Shown here one piece after another: positions 1-7,789 of a DNA stretch of 11,000 nt; positions within the stretch are counted from its first letter, which is position 1, and the number at the start of each line of letters is the position of its first letter. The position numbers were made by a program, and so were the translations under genes. A model generated the notes under the pieces. The model was not told where the DNA came from. It did no database searches and worked only from the letters and a program-made list of their open reading frames with translations. The stretch comes from Calvatia gigantea (lineage: Eukaryota > Basidiomycota > Agaricomycetes > Agaricales > Lycoperdaceae): positions 1-11,000 of the forward strand of contig JACAAK010000071.1 of NCBI GenBank assembly GCA_025093985.1, given 5' to 3'.

Positions 1-3000
1 CTGCTTCAGCCTGAACTTCCTGCCACTTCTGCTCGCAGTGCGTCCATTCCAGTTGCACCTGCATCCTCTGTGGTGTCCGCTTCAGCCGCCCCATCTGTCA
101 CCTCACAGTCTTCACCATCTGCTTCTTCTGCCACTTCTGTTACGGGCACGGTTGACATGGCTTGTCCGCACGTCTCACTGGTTAACGCCACTGCCTTCCT
201 CCGTGCCTCTCGCCTCCCTGGTTCAGTTCAGTATAGCCTCAATCTCAACAACCCATCTATAACAGCTTCCTCTGCCTCTGTTGAGGAGCCTCAGGACGAC
301 TGGTCCCATATTCTGGAAGAGTACTGTGATTTTGCTGACGTCTTCAGTAAAATGAAGGCTGACAAGCTTGCCCCGCATCAGCCATACGACCTTCAGATCA
401 ATCTTGAAGAAGGTGGCCAACCACCAGTTGGTACCATCTATTCCCTATCTCAGGTTGAACTAGAGGCTCTACACGAATTCATTGACGAAAACCTTGCTAT
501 TGGATTCATCCGCCCCTCCAACTCCCCTCACGGAGCCCCTGTCCTCTTTGTCAAGAAAAAGGATGGTTCACTCTGTTTATGCATCGATTTCCGAGGTCTC
601 AACCACATTACCAAGAAGGATCGCTATCCCCTTCCTCTCATATCCGACCTACTCGATTCACCCCACAAAGCCCGCATCTATACCAAGATTGACCTACGCC
701 ACACTTATCACCTCGTCTGCATCGCAGAAGGTGACAAATGGAAAATGGCCTTCCGAACCCGCTACGGATCATTCGAGTGGCTTGTTATGCCTTTTGGCCT
801 TACCAATGCACCTGCCGCCTTCCAGCAGTTCATGAACGACATCTTCAAAGATCTCTTAGATGTCTGCATTACGGTCTATCTTGATGACATACTCATCTAT
901 TCTGATGACATCAGCGTACACTGCAAGCAAGTCCGCGAGGTTCTCAAGCGGCTTAGGCAGAACGGTCTCTATGCCCACGTGGATAAGTGCGAATTCGAGT
1001 CTGACACAGTTGAATATCTTGGTTACGTTCTTTCCCCTGATGGTCTCAAGATGTCTGAGGACAAGGTCAAGATTATCCAAGACTGGCCAGAACCGAAGAA
1101 GATCAAGGACATACAGTCCTTCTTAGGTTTCACCAATTTCTATCGTCACTTCATTTATAACTACTCTGACATTGTAGTTCCTCTCACCCGCCTTACCCGC
1201 AAGGGTATTCCTTGGAACTTCAATGATAAATGTCAAGAGGCTTTCCAATCATTGAAGGACACTTTCACCTCTGCTCCTATCCTGACCCACTGGATCCCTG
1301 ATGCTCAAATCATCATCGAGACAGACGCATCTGACTATGTGCTAGCCGCCATCCTCTCTATCATCACTGAGGATGGTGAAGTTCACCCCATGGCTTTCCA
1401 TTCCCGCACATTCACTTCGGCCGAGTTGAACTACGACACACATGACAAGGAACTACTGGCTATCTTTGAAGCCTTTAGGATCTGGCGGCATTATCTTGAA
1501 GGTGCTCCCCTTCCCATTGACGTGGTCACTGATCATAAGAATCTGGAATACTTCTGCACCACTAAAATCCTCACCCACCGTCAAGCTCGCTGGTCCAAAT
1601 TCTTGTCACAGTTCAATCTCACCATCCGCTTTCACCCTGGCCAACTTGGTACGAAGCCCGACGCTTTAACTAGACGATGGGACATCTACCCTAAAGGGGG
1701 GAATAATGGCTACGCTATGGTCAATCCTCACAACTTCCGTCCAGTCTTTACTCATGAACAACTCGCAGCCTCCATCCATGCTACTTATCTTTATACCCCT
1801 TCCCTTCACGCAGCCATGATCATTGACCTCGATCAGCTGCATTCTGACATCCTTTCATCTCTTCCGCAAGACCCGACTGCAGCTCAACACCTAGCCAAAC
1901 CCAAAGGATGCTGGATTGTAGATTCGTCCAGTTTTCTCCGCCTTGATGACAGGATCTACGTTCCCAATGTTGACAATCTTCGACTTCGCGTTCTACAGTA
2001 CAAGCACGATCACATTCTTTCTGGACACTTTGGTCAGAACAAGACTCTGGAGTTAGTCCGACGTGATTACACTTGGCCCAAAATCCGCACGACAGTCAAA
2101 GATTTCTGCAAATCCTGCGTCACCTGCATGCGCTCTAAGCCACAACGACACCAACCTTATGGAAACCTCAAGCAGCTCCCCATTCCTGAACAGCCATGGA
2201 ACTCTATCTCTATGGACTTCATCGAGAAACTTCCCACATCTTCTGGCTATGACACTATTCTTGTTATCGTTGATTGCCTTACCAAGCAATCTTTGTTCAT
2301 TCCCACTCACAACACCATCACCTTGGCTGAACTCACCCGCCTATTCGTCATTCATGTATTCTCGAAACATGGCGTTCCTGAACATGTTACGTCCGATCGC
2401 GGCTCCGAATTCGTTTCGCACTTCTTCCGCTCACTTGGACAAGCACTGGACATGAAGTTACACTTCACCTCTGGGTATCACCCTGAGGGCAATGGACAAA
2501 CCGAACGGACTAACCAGACTCTCGAGCAATACCTCCGTGTCTACTGCAACTACCAGCAGGACAACTGGGCTGAGTTACTGCCACTAGCTGAGTTTGCCTA
2601 TAACAATGCTCCTAGTGCCACTACTGGTGTCTCCCCATTCTTTGCTAATAAAGGCTATCATCCCAACATCACAGTCTACCCGGAACGTGACTTGGCGTCC
2701 GCACGCGCACATCAATTCGTCGTCGACCTCAATGAATTCCACACAGTACTCAAATCCGAGATCAAGCAAGCTCAAGAACGGTACCAGTCATCTGCTGATA
2801 CCTGCCGGACACCCGCACCTAACTTCACAGTTGGGCAAAAGGTCTTCGTTAAGGCGCAGTTCTTCTGCATGACTCGACCATCGAAGAAACTCTTGGAAAA
2901 GTATTTGGGTCCTTATGAGATTATCACTCAACCCGGTTCCGTTTCTTATACTCTACGCTTACCTGACTCAATGCATGCCATTCACCCAGTATTCCACATT

Positions 3001-3291
3001 TCAATGCTTGAACCTGCCACACCTAACCCATTTGACGGCCACTCTGACCCGCCTCCTCCACCCGTTGAAGTCGAAGGCGAGCCAGAGTACGAAATCACCC
3101 GCATTGTTGACTCGAAGATCGACTGTCGATGTGCCTGCAAGTTATTATACAAGGTCATTTGGTTGGGTTATGAGGATACTGAAGAAGAGTCTTCTTGGCT
3201 GCCTGCTACTGAATTAGAGCATGCAGCTGAACTTGTGGCAGATTTCCATACAGCTTATCCTGCTAAGCCTGGTCCCTTGCATTCTTTGTAA
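1..3291 (+). CDS. pol: Ty3/gypsy Pol polyprotein (RT, RNase H, integrase, chromodomain), 5'-partial
   Basis: Reverse-transcribes the element RNA and integrates the cDNA. The frame is open from base 1, so the true start lies upstream. RT: first catalytic Asp in the TKID motif at 691-693, YLDD at 877-888. RNase H: Asp in ETDAS at 1324, Glu at 1450, Asp in TDHKNL at 1531, last Asp in KPDAL at 1660. Integrase: zinc-binding His at 2005 and 2026, Cys at 2116 and 2125, then Asp 2215, Asp 2395 and Glu 2503 with 35 residues between the last two (DD35E). A GPY motif at 2908-2916 and a chromodomain of about 60 residues from 3088 close the protein; chromodomains steer integration to modified histones. 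All catalytic residues I looked for are present, and there is no internal stop, so the encoded enzyme may be active. The stop is TAA at 3289. Confidence 0.95.
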   Translation: MLQPELPATSARSASIPVAPASSVVSASAAPSVTSQSSPSASSATSVTGTVDMACPHVSLVNATAFLRASRLPGSVQYSLNLNNPSITASSASVEEPQDDWSHILEEYCDFADVFSKMKADKLAPHQPYDLQINLEEGGQPPVGTIYSLSQVELEALHEFIDENLAIGFIRPSNSPHGAPVLFVKKKDGSLCLCIDFRGLNHITKKDRYPLPLISDLLDSPHKARIYTKIDLRHTYHLVCIAEGDKWKMAFRTRYGSFEWLVMPFGLTNAPAAFQQFMNDIFKDLLDVCITVYLDDILIYSDDISVHCKQVREVLKRLRQNGLYAHVDKCEFESDTVEYLGYVLSPDGLKMSEDKVKIIQDWPEPKKIKDIQSFLGFTNFYRHFIYNYSDIVVPLTRLTRKGIPWNFNDKCQEAFQSLKDTFTSAPILTHWIPDAQIIIETDASDYVLAAILSIITEDGEVHPMAFHSRTFTSAELNYDTHDKELLAIFEAFRIWRHYLEGAPLPIDVVTDHKNLEYFCTTKILTHRQARWSKFLSQFNLTIRFHPGQLGTKPDALTRRWDIYPKGGNNGYAMVNPHNFRPVFTHEQLAASIHATYLYTPSLHAAMIIDLDQLHSDILSSLPQDPTAAQHLAKPKGCWIVDSSSFLRLDDRIYVPNVDNLRLRVLQYKHDHILSGHFGQNKTLELVRRDYTWPKIRTTVKDFCKSCVTCMRSKPQRHQPYGNLKQLPIPEQPWNSISMDFIEKLPTSSGYDTILVIVDCLTKQSLFIPTHNTITLAELTRLFVIHVFSKHGVPEHVTSDRGSEFVSHFFRSLGQALDMKLHFTSGYHPEGNGQTERTNQTLEQYLRVYCNYQQDNWAELLPLAEFAYNNAPSATTGVSPFFANKGYHPNITVYPERDLASARAHQFVVDLNEFHTVLKSEIKQAQERYQSSADTCRTPAPNFTVGQKVFVKAQFFCMTRPSKKLLEKYLGPYEIITQPGSVSYTLRLPDSMHAIHPVFHISMLEPATPNPFDGHSDPPPPPVEVEGEPEYEITRIVDSKIDCRCACKLLYKVIWLGYEDTEEESSWLPATELEHAAELVADFHTAYPAKPGPLHSL

Positions 3292-3358
3292 CACTTAATG
3301 GACTTATTTTCACTCTTATTCATGGACAGACTTTTTTTATTATTATTGGACATGCAAC

Positions 3359-3364
3359 TTTATT
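3359..3364 (-). promoter_or_regulatory. Possible poly(A) signal of the antisense gene
   Basis: The minus strand reads AATAAA here, 51 nt beyond the stop codon of the antisense gene. The surrounding 3292-3414 stretch, between the two convergent stop codons, is T-rich on the plus strand and holds no other feature I can support. The hexamer is common by chance in AT-rich DNA, so this is weak evidence on its own. Confidence 0.35.
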
Positions 3365-3414
3365 AAACATCAAAATCACAAGGAGCGAGGAAAGCCACGT
3401 TCACCCGCACACCC

Positions 3415-4577
3415 TCAATCCTCATGCTGGCCCCCTTCCACACCCTCTTCCGCACTGTCTTCTTTTTCTCCGCTCTCCTCTGCACTTTCTTCACTTCCTT
3501 CCTCTCCACTACTACCGTTTCCCTTCTCTTCCTCATCCAAGTCCATCTGCTCACCCCCTTGTCGCACCGGTCGCGACGGCCCCTTACCCCAGTCCTCGAT
3601 GTCGATGTCACCCGCCTCATCCACATGCCGTCGGATATCCGCACCAGGCAGCCGTTCTGCAATCTGTCCTGGACGTTCAGTCCTTCCTGTGTGCTGAGAA
3701 TCCCGTTGACTCACCACCAGGCCGAGGGCGCAGAACTCCTCTCCATTTGCAATGGTCTCCCTCAAGATCGTGGCTGAATTGCGGGTATCGTGTTCTCGGT
3801 ATCGGGACTCATGTGCCATCCACGCGTTCTGCTGACGCAATAAAACGATGATTTCGTTGAGGCATAGGATGTTCTCTTCAAGTGCAGTCGCGAATTGGTC
3901 GAGATGTCGCGCGAGGATGTGGGGATTCGAGACCTTGGCACTTCCACCCGGCGGCTCACACTTTTGCTTGCCCTTGACGCAAGTCGCGCATTTGGTGGTA
4001 ACCTGGCTAAGGACTTCTCAGCTTAATATTCAACAGGAAGAGGCCACACTTACTTGGAGCGGGTCTGTCCAGGTTGACACCTAATACCCATGTCAATGCA
4101 GTGCTTGCAGGGGTTGTCCCCACCCATGGGAACGCGCACCTGCAGCTGAACCTCCTCCTCTTCCTCCTCATCCAACGACCCCGGCGCATCATCCTCTTCG
4201 TCCAAATCCTCCACCCTCGGCCGTTTCCTCAATCGGCTGGGACCCACTACCAGTTCCTCCTGGGCCTTCCCCTTCCTACGTCGTTGTTCCTCCGCGTTCT
4301 CCTCCTCTTGCTCCTCCCTTTTCTTACATGCCGCCCCCTCAAGCCACTTCTTCCGCTCATCACGTTTCTTCGCCTCCTCTCATTTCCTCTCCTCATCGCG
4401 CCTCTTCCTCTCCTCCTCTTCGTGCTTCTCCCTATCCGCTCTTTCTTTGGCTTCAGCGGCGGCAAGGTCCGCAATCAACCTGCACTCGTCCTCTTCCTCC
4501 TGCTTGCACTGAAGTCTGGCGCATTCACATTTCTCCTCGAGTTCGGCTTGTAGTTGGGCAGCGGTCTTGGGAGGCAT
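3415..4577 (-). pseudogene. Antisense two-exon Zn2Cys6-like nuclear protein in the retrotransposon 3' region (one in-frame stop)
   Basis: Exon 1 runs from 4577 to 4054 and exon 2 from 4006 to 3415. Joined across a 47-nt intron they give 371 codons with one internal stop, TGA at 4380-4382 (codon 66), consistent with CGA to TGA. The ATG sits in an ideal context (CCACCATGC). In order: an E/K/R-rich probable coiled coil (residues 1-105), an NLS-like RLRKRPRVED, an acidic stretch, then Cys 157, 160 and 167 in exon 1 and Cys 181, 184 and 191 in exon 2, a second helical segment, and an S/E/D-rich acidic tail. The cysteine pattern C-X2-C-X6-C-X13-C-X2-C-X6-C resembles the fungal binuclear zinc cluster. 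DNA binding and nuclear location are inferred. It lies opposite to pol, between pol and the 3' LTR. I recall similar antisense ORFs in agaricomycete gypsy elements but know no assigned function. Confidence 0.72.
4007..4053 (-). other. 47-nt spliceosomal intron in the antisense gene
   Basis: On the minus strand the intron begins GTAAGT and ends TTAG, with a CTGA branch-like motif about 13 nt before the acceptor. The length is typical of basidiomycete introns. Without splicing the frame stops at once (TAA formed by the donor at 4050-4052). With splicing the split codon AA|C keeps the frame and joins the two halves of the cysteine cluster, which strongly supports the prediction. Confidence 0.82.
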
Positions 4578-4687
4578 GGTGGTAGTAGGAAGTCAAGAGG
4601 CAAGCAAAGGAAAATTTTCAAAAGTGCGGATCTTATACCTGCATCAAATTTTTCAACTCCATTTCCCACGACACCTTCATGGCCTTG

Positions 4688-4713
4688 AGGGCTCGGCCCT
4701 AAGAGGGGAATAC
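4688..4713 (+). promoter_or_regulatory. Polypurine tract of element A with an adjoining hairpin
   Basis: A purine-rich run AAGAGGGGAATAC at 4701-4713 abuts the first base of the 3' LTR, the usual place for the primer of plus-strand DNA synthesis. Just before it, AGGGC at 4688-4692 and GCCCT at 4696-4700 form a 5-bp hairpin with loop TCG. Confidence 0.8.
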
Positions 4714-4767
4714 TGTCACAACCTGTACATGCGCTCACCCGCTTCACCCACTCTTACCCGGACTATA

Positions 4768-4774
4768 CTTTATA
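4768..4774 (-). promoter_or_regulatory. Candidate antisense TATA box in the 3' LTR
   Basis: The minus strand reads TATAAAG here, about 190 nt upstream of the antisense ATG at 4577. It could let the LTR drive transcription leftward into the Zn2Cys6-like gene. This is an inference from position and motif; the surrounding sequence is AT-rich. Confidence 0.35.
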
Positions 4775-5054
4775 TTTTATTTACCATTCACTCTCACCCG
4801 CTCTCCCCCATCTCCCCCGCTCTCCATTCTTACTATTATGTCTGACGTTAATTTCCGATTATCCTCCTTGTACATTTCTCCAGTCGTCATACCTACTCCT
4901 GTTTCCCTTGCAATCCCTTTTACCATTCATATCGTTCCTGTTTCACCTTATTCCTTTTAGCTAGTTGCATTTCCGGTGTTTTTATCTAGCGGCCATACCT
5001 GGCCCACACCTGAAGTCATAGTAGTTTCCTTTTGTAGAACCACACTTCCTCACG

Positions 5055-5062
5055 TATATAAA
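5055..5062 (+). promoter_or_regulatory. LTR A promoter: TATA box, predicted RNA start at 5089
   Basis: TATATAAA is followed 34 nt later by AGTCTGAAATC at 5089-5099. The same box and the same 34-nt spacing to AGTCTGA occur in LTR B, where the start is fixed independently by complementarity to the PBS. The element A PBS, outside the window, is therefore predicted to begin GATTTCAGACT. Confidence 0.7.
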
Positions 5063-5130
5063 CCGTAGCTACTTCGCCTGTAATCCTCAGTCTGAAATCT
5101 ACTTAGCGACACACTACTTCTATCCTACCT

Positions 5131-5166
5131 CTGTCTCTGTCTCTGTCTCTGCCTCTGACTCTGCCC
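5131..5166 (+). repeat. Hexamer microsatellite in LTR A (CTGTCT-like)
   Basis: Three exact CTGTCT units (5131-5148) are followed by the variants CTGCCT, CTGACT and CTGCCC. It lies some 40 nt after the predicted RNA start. LTR B has only a short CTCTGTCTCTGTTCC stretch at the matching place, so the array may account for some of the length difference between the two LTRs. Confidence 0.75.
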
Positions 5167-5335
5167 TTGTCCCTTATTCTGAAGTTAGGACCACCCGTCG
5201 GCAGGAGGGCACAACACATACGTTGAAGCCACGGTCCTCCTGAGTTCGCCCGCTTTGTCCATCTTCGTCCGCATCCACACATCATTCCGGGCGTCTAGAC
5301 TCCGGTTGTCTCACCCGCGTGACCCGCACTTAACA

Positions 5336-5827
5336 GTCATGGTGGAGAGCTACTATCCTTCACCTAAGATTAAAGCCTGTTGGGATGTAGATCTTCCCTC
5401 AGAACAGGAGTAGACCATTCTACTCTATCCATTCTGCACTTCTTATGGTTTTGGTTGACAACTACTTAAGTTCCCATATAGCTTTAGTGACTGCCTTCTC
5501 TTGTTCATCTGCACAGTTTCCAGTGTGAATGTCCTTCAACAGAAGCTGCTCCTCTTCTTCCATCAAGATTCCTTTAAGTGTGCAGATGATAAAGAGGCTG
5601 TCAGGAAGGAGGGTAATGTTTTTGTTGTCATGGGCTCCTGTGCCATGGTCAGCTCTACAGGATAGTGCATCAGGTTTGCCCATAGTTTGGCTAGGACAGT
5701 AGTGCAAGTAGAAATTGAAGTAGAAGAGTATGAAAGACCAGCAGGCTTAGTGATGGTTGAGTTTCTTGGTGGACATGAAGTACTTTAGATTCTTGTGGTC
5801 TGTCCAGATCTCAATTTGGTAACATGC
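5336..5827 (-). pseudogene. Decayed gypsy pol fragment C: RNase H end to integrase zinc finger, antisense
   Basis: Read on the minus strand from 5827, one frame runs the full 492 bases and shows the RNase H motif WTDHKNLKYF, then KPDALSCRADHG, then a linker with SAEW, GKIYIP and the start of the integrase zinc finger (ALHHD). It differs from A and B at all these points, so it belongs to another Ty3/gypsy family. Five in-frame stops occur: TAA 5747-5749, TAG 5462-5464, TAG 5420-5422, TGA 5399-5401, TGA 5360-5362. All can arise by one C-to-T change from CAA, CAG or CGA, and no frameshift is needed. It is cut on the left by LTR A and on the right by LTR B, so both elements appear to have inserted into it. 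It is non-functional. Confidence 0.85.
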
Positions 5828-6375
5828 TGTCATGACCCGTGCACGTTCGCCTGCTCTCACCCGCTTCCCCCGCTTGTAGTCATCATTACCTTAGTCCAGC
5901 TACATTGGGTGCTCTTCATTCTTTCTGTCAGTTGGTCCGATATCCTGTTTGCCATCTTAATCTCCATTCCCTTCAACTTCTCCACTATCGCCTTATAGTT
6001 AGAACTCAATCCCGGTGTCTTGTTAGACGGCTGTCCTCGGCAGCTGTCCATTCTTCATTCACCATTACTTTCGTACTTCCCACTTTTCAGACTAGTATAT
6101 AAACCTAGTCCCCATGCTTGTAAATCCTCAGTCTGATTATTGACCATGATTATGCCCTCTGATCCTGTTCCTCTCTGTCTCTGTTCCTCCGACCCTCTAA
6201 CCCTACTCCCTCCTGAAATATGGACTTCGATGACAGCAGGAAGGCGCAACACATACATTGAAGCTACTGAGTCCAAATCTTGTACTCGTCTGAATTCACC
6301 TGCTCTGTATGTTCTCACCTGACGTCACCTGGCAGCTAACCTTCGGCTGATATCCCACGTAACCCGATTGTAACA
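5828..6375 (+). repeat. 5' LTR of element B (548 bp)
   Basis: It begins TGTCATGACC, like LTR A, and ends GATTGTAACA. It is followed two bases later by the PBS, which defines it as the 5' LTR. It carries TATATAAA at 6096-6103, the RNA start at 6130, and a conserved block at 6245-6264 shared with LTR A. Short frames on both strands look like chance. Confidence 0.88.
6096..6140 (+). promoter_or_regulatory. LTR B promoter: TATA box and RNA 5' end
   Basis: TATATAAA lies at 6096-6103. AGTCTGATTAT at 6130-6140 starts 34 nt after the first base of the box and is the exact reverse complement of the PBS at 6378-6388. In Tf1-type elements the first 11 nt of the RNA form the primer, so transcription is predicted to start at A6130. 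Confidence 0.78.
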
Positions 6376-6377
6376 GT

Positions 6378-6388
6378 ATAATCAGACT
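6378..6388 (+). promoter_or_regulatory. Self-priming primer binding site (11 nt)
   Basis: ATAATCAGACT begins two bases after the 5' LTR and is perfectly complementary to AGTCTGATTAT at 6130-6140. The match stops at exactly 11 bp on both sides. It is not followed by a TGG-type tRNA primer site. In Tf1/sushi elements the mRNA 5' end folds back on such a site and is cleaved to prime reverse transcription. Confidence 0.83.
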
Positions 6389-6732
6389 CCACTCCTCTGT
6401 CGTTCCCTTGTCCCTTTATCACTAATTACTATGCTTACTATGACCACTAGGTCACAAACTGCTTCCAAAGCCCAGAAGGTTTCTGTTGCCAGAAGCTAGA
6501 AGGCCACCACACCACTTTCCTATGGAACCCCTCAATGCAGAGCTTCTCTGGTAGTATCACTCCAAAGAACCCCCTTCGAAGAGGTCTTGCAGGAAGGGCC
6601 CGATCCCGATTATGAAAATGATGAGGACTGGTTACCTAACCAAGGTGAGAACCAGAATCAGGACCCTTTCGACAATGGACCTGTTAGAAGTGGGTAATCG
6701 GACTATTCAGAGTATTCTTGCCCTTCTTATCG

Positions 6733-6781
6733 ATGACGTCATTTATGATGTCATTACTCCACTGATATCATGTATGACTCA
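6733..6781 (+). promoter_or_regulatory. Cluster of bZIP-type sites in the solo LTR
   Basis: ATGACGTCAT (6733-6742) is a perfect CRE/ATF palindrome. ATGATGTCAT (6745-6754) repeats it with one C-to-T change, and TGACTCA (6775-6781) is a perfect Gcn4/AP-1 site. They lie some 60-110 nt upstream of the TATATAG box, in the place of a U3 enhancer. Binding is inferred from motif only. Confidence 0.55.
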
Positions 6782-6856
6782 CTTATGATGTAACCTCATG
6801 TCATTTGTTTCATACAGAACTTTGTAGTAAACATTGATAGTGTATATAGTTAGCTA

Positions 6857-6881
6857 CTTGACAAGGATTTCCCTTGTCGAG
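6857..6881 (+). repeat. 10-bp hairpin just after the TATA box of the solo LTR
   Basis: CTTGACAAGG (6857-6866) pairs with CCTTGTCGAG (6872-6881), with one G-U pair if read as RNA, around the 5-nt loop ATTTC. Its place just downstream of the TATATAG box puts it near the predicted start of the LTR transcript. Confidence 0.6.
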
Positions 6882-7789
6882 TTACACCTCTTATACAACG
6901 GCATTTGTTCATTCCAATACCTGCACTAAGCCCATCAGCGCTACTCAGGTGACCTCTACGACATCCCTATTTTATTCTAACAGGACCCCTAGATCCTGGA
7001 GATGATAATGATGGTGATGATGGTGAAGCCCCTCCTGACAGTAATGCCAGTGATGACAGTGCCCCTAATCCACAATGCCAAGGTTTGACAATGGCAGAAG
7101 CCATTGCACTTTTGGCTGACAAGCTAGATAATCGGGCCTGTTCTCAGCTGCCCCAAGTACCCCAAACCCCCCGTACTAAGGCCCATGAACCTAACACGTT
7201 CAGCAGTGCTAACCCCAAGGAACTCCATCAGTTCCTGTTCCAATGTCGGCTCTACTTTCACTCCAACCCCTCGCTCTTTCCGACTGACAACAATAAGGTA
7301 AACTTCGCACTCACCTATTTGACTGATACTGCTCTCTGATGGTTCGAGACAGCTATCGACCAAGAGGAGACTCTTGGCACTGTCCACCTGTGGACCTCTG
7401 ACTGGGACCTTTTTGTCCTGGAGCTCAAAACCAATTTTGGGATTGCAGACCTGCATGGCGAATCCGCTGAACTTTTAGACAACCTTCGGATGGAACACTC
7501 TGACAAAATCACCAACTACAATGTCAAGTTCATGTGGCTGTTGTCACAGCTCAATTGGAATGACAAGGTGCTCTGCCACCAATACTACAAAGGGCTCCTG
7601 GATCGTCTCCAGAACTCCTTATCCAGTCGCCCCACTGGTAAGCCCACCACTTTCATCCTGATGTAGGAGATTACTCTCCTCTTTGATAACTGTTATTGGG
7701 AGCATCAGCACGAAAAGACTTGGGCAAAGTCAGCCACCAAAACAGCATCCGCTTCTCTCAGCAGGAGGCCTGGCCAGAACTCGTCCTCT

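Larger units (their letters stand above)
1..5335 (+). mobile_element. Ty3/gypsy chromovirus element A (Tf1/sushi-like), 3' portion
   Basis: The left end is cut by the window. In order it holds pol, a 1.4-kb 3' region with an antisense gene, a polypurine tract and a 3' LTR. The pol domain order RT-RNase H-integrase-chromodomain places it in the chromodomain Ty3/gypsy group. By alignment with element B (constant offset of 8568 bases), its protease active site would lie about 257 bases left of position 1, so gag, protease, PBS and 5' LTR should be just outside. The pol frame has no stop before its terminator, so this copy looks young or under recent selection. The base after the 3' LTR starts GTCAT, which would be the 5-bp target duplication if it also precedes the 5' LTR. 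Confidence 0.93.
4714..5335 (+). repeat. 3' LTR of element A (622 bp)
   Basis: It begins TGTCACAACC directly after the polypurine tract and ends CACTTAACA, giving TG...CA ends. It has a TATATAAA box at 5055-5062, a predicted RNA start at 5089 (AGTCTGA), and a conserved block at 5210-5229 that matches 18 of 20 bases of 6245-6264 in the LTR of element B. The following bases (GTCATGG) have no PBS, so this is the downstream LTR. Short open frames inside it look like chance. Confidence 0.88.
6682..6982 (+). mobile_element. Solo LTR (301 bp) inserted in gag B, flanked by GGACC target duplications
   Basis: The insert begins TGTTAGAA and ends TTCTAACA, an inverted terminal pair with TG...CA ends. 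GGACC occurs directly before it (6677-6681) and after it (6983-6987), a 5-bp target duplication. Removing the insert and one duplicate leaves a continuous gag frame. It has a TATATAG box at 6843-6849. It shows no likeness to LTR A or B, so it is from another family, perhaps Ty1/copia; the family is not determinable here. Its presence means a full element inserted and then recombined between its LTRs. Confidence 0.85.

Noticed and set aside
3363..3662. Basic R/K-rich minus-strand ORF of 99 codons
   Set aside because: It is a frame shadow of the acidic tail of the antisense gene; the E/D/S-rich frame is the one that continues through the intron.
4074..4553. Leucine-rich plus-strand ORF of 159 codons resembling a membrane protein
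   Set aside because: It is the complement of the E/K/R-rich coiled coil of the antisense gene (CTC/CTT codons opposite GAG/AAG), so the hydrophobicity is an artefact.
5131..5166. Short repeat array as a CRISPR-like structure
   Set aside because: It is a contiguous hexamer microsatellite without spacers, in a eukaryotic LTR.
5795..6322. Several short ORFs on both strands
   Set aside because: They lie almost wholly within LTR B, have no recognisable domain and cross promoter elements.
6644..6982. Intron in gag (GTGAGA donor to CTAACAG acceptor)
   Set aside because: The TG...CA ends, inverted termini, TATA box and exact 5-bp GGACC duplication explain the insert as a solo LTR. About 339 nt is also long for a basidiomycete intron.
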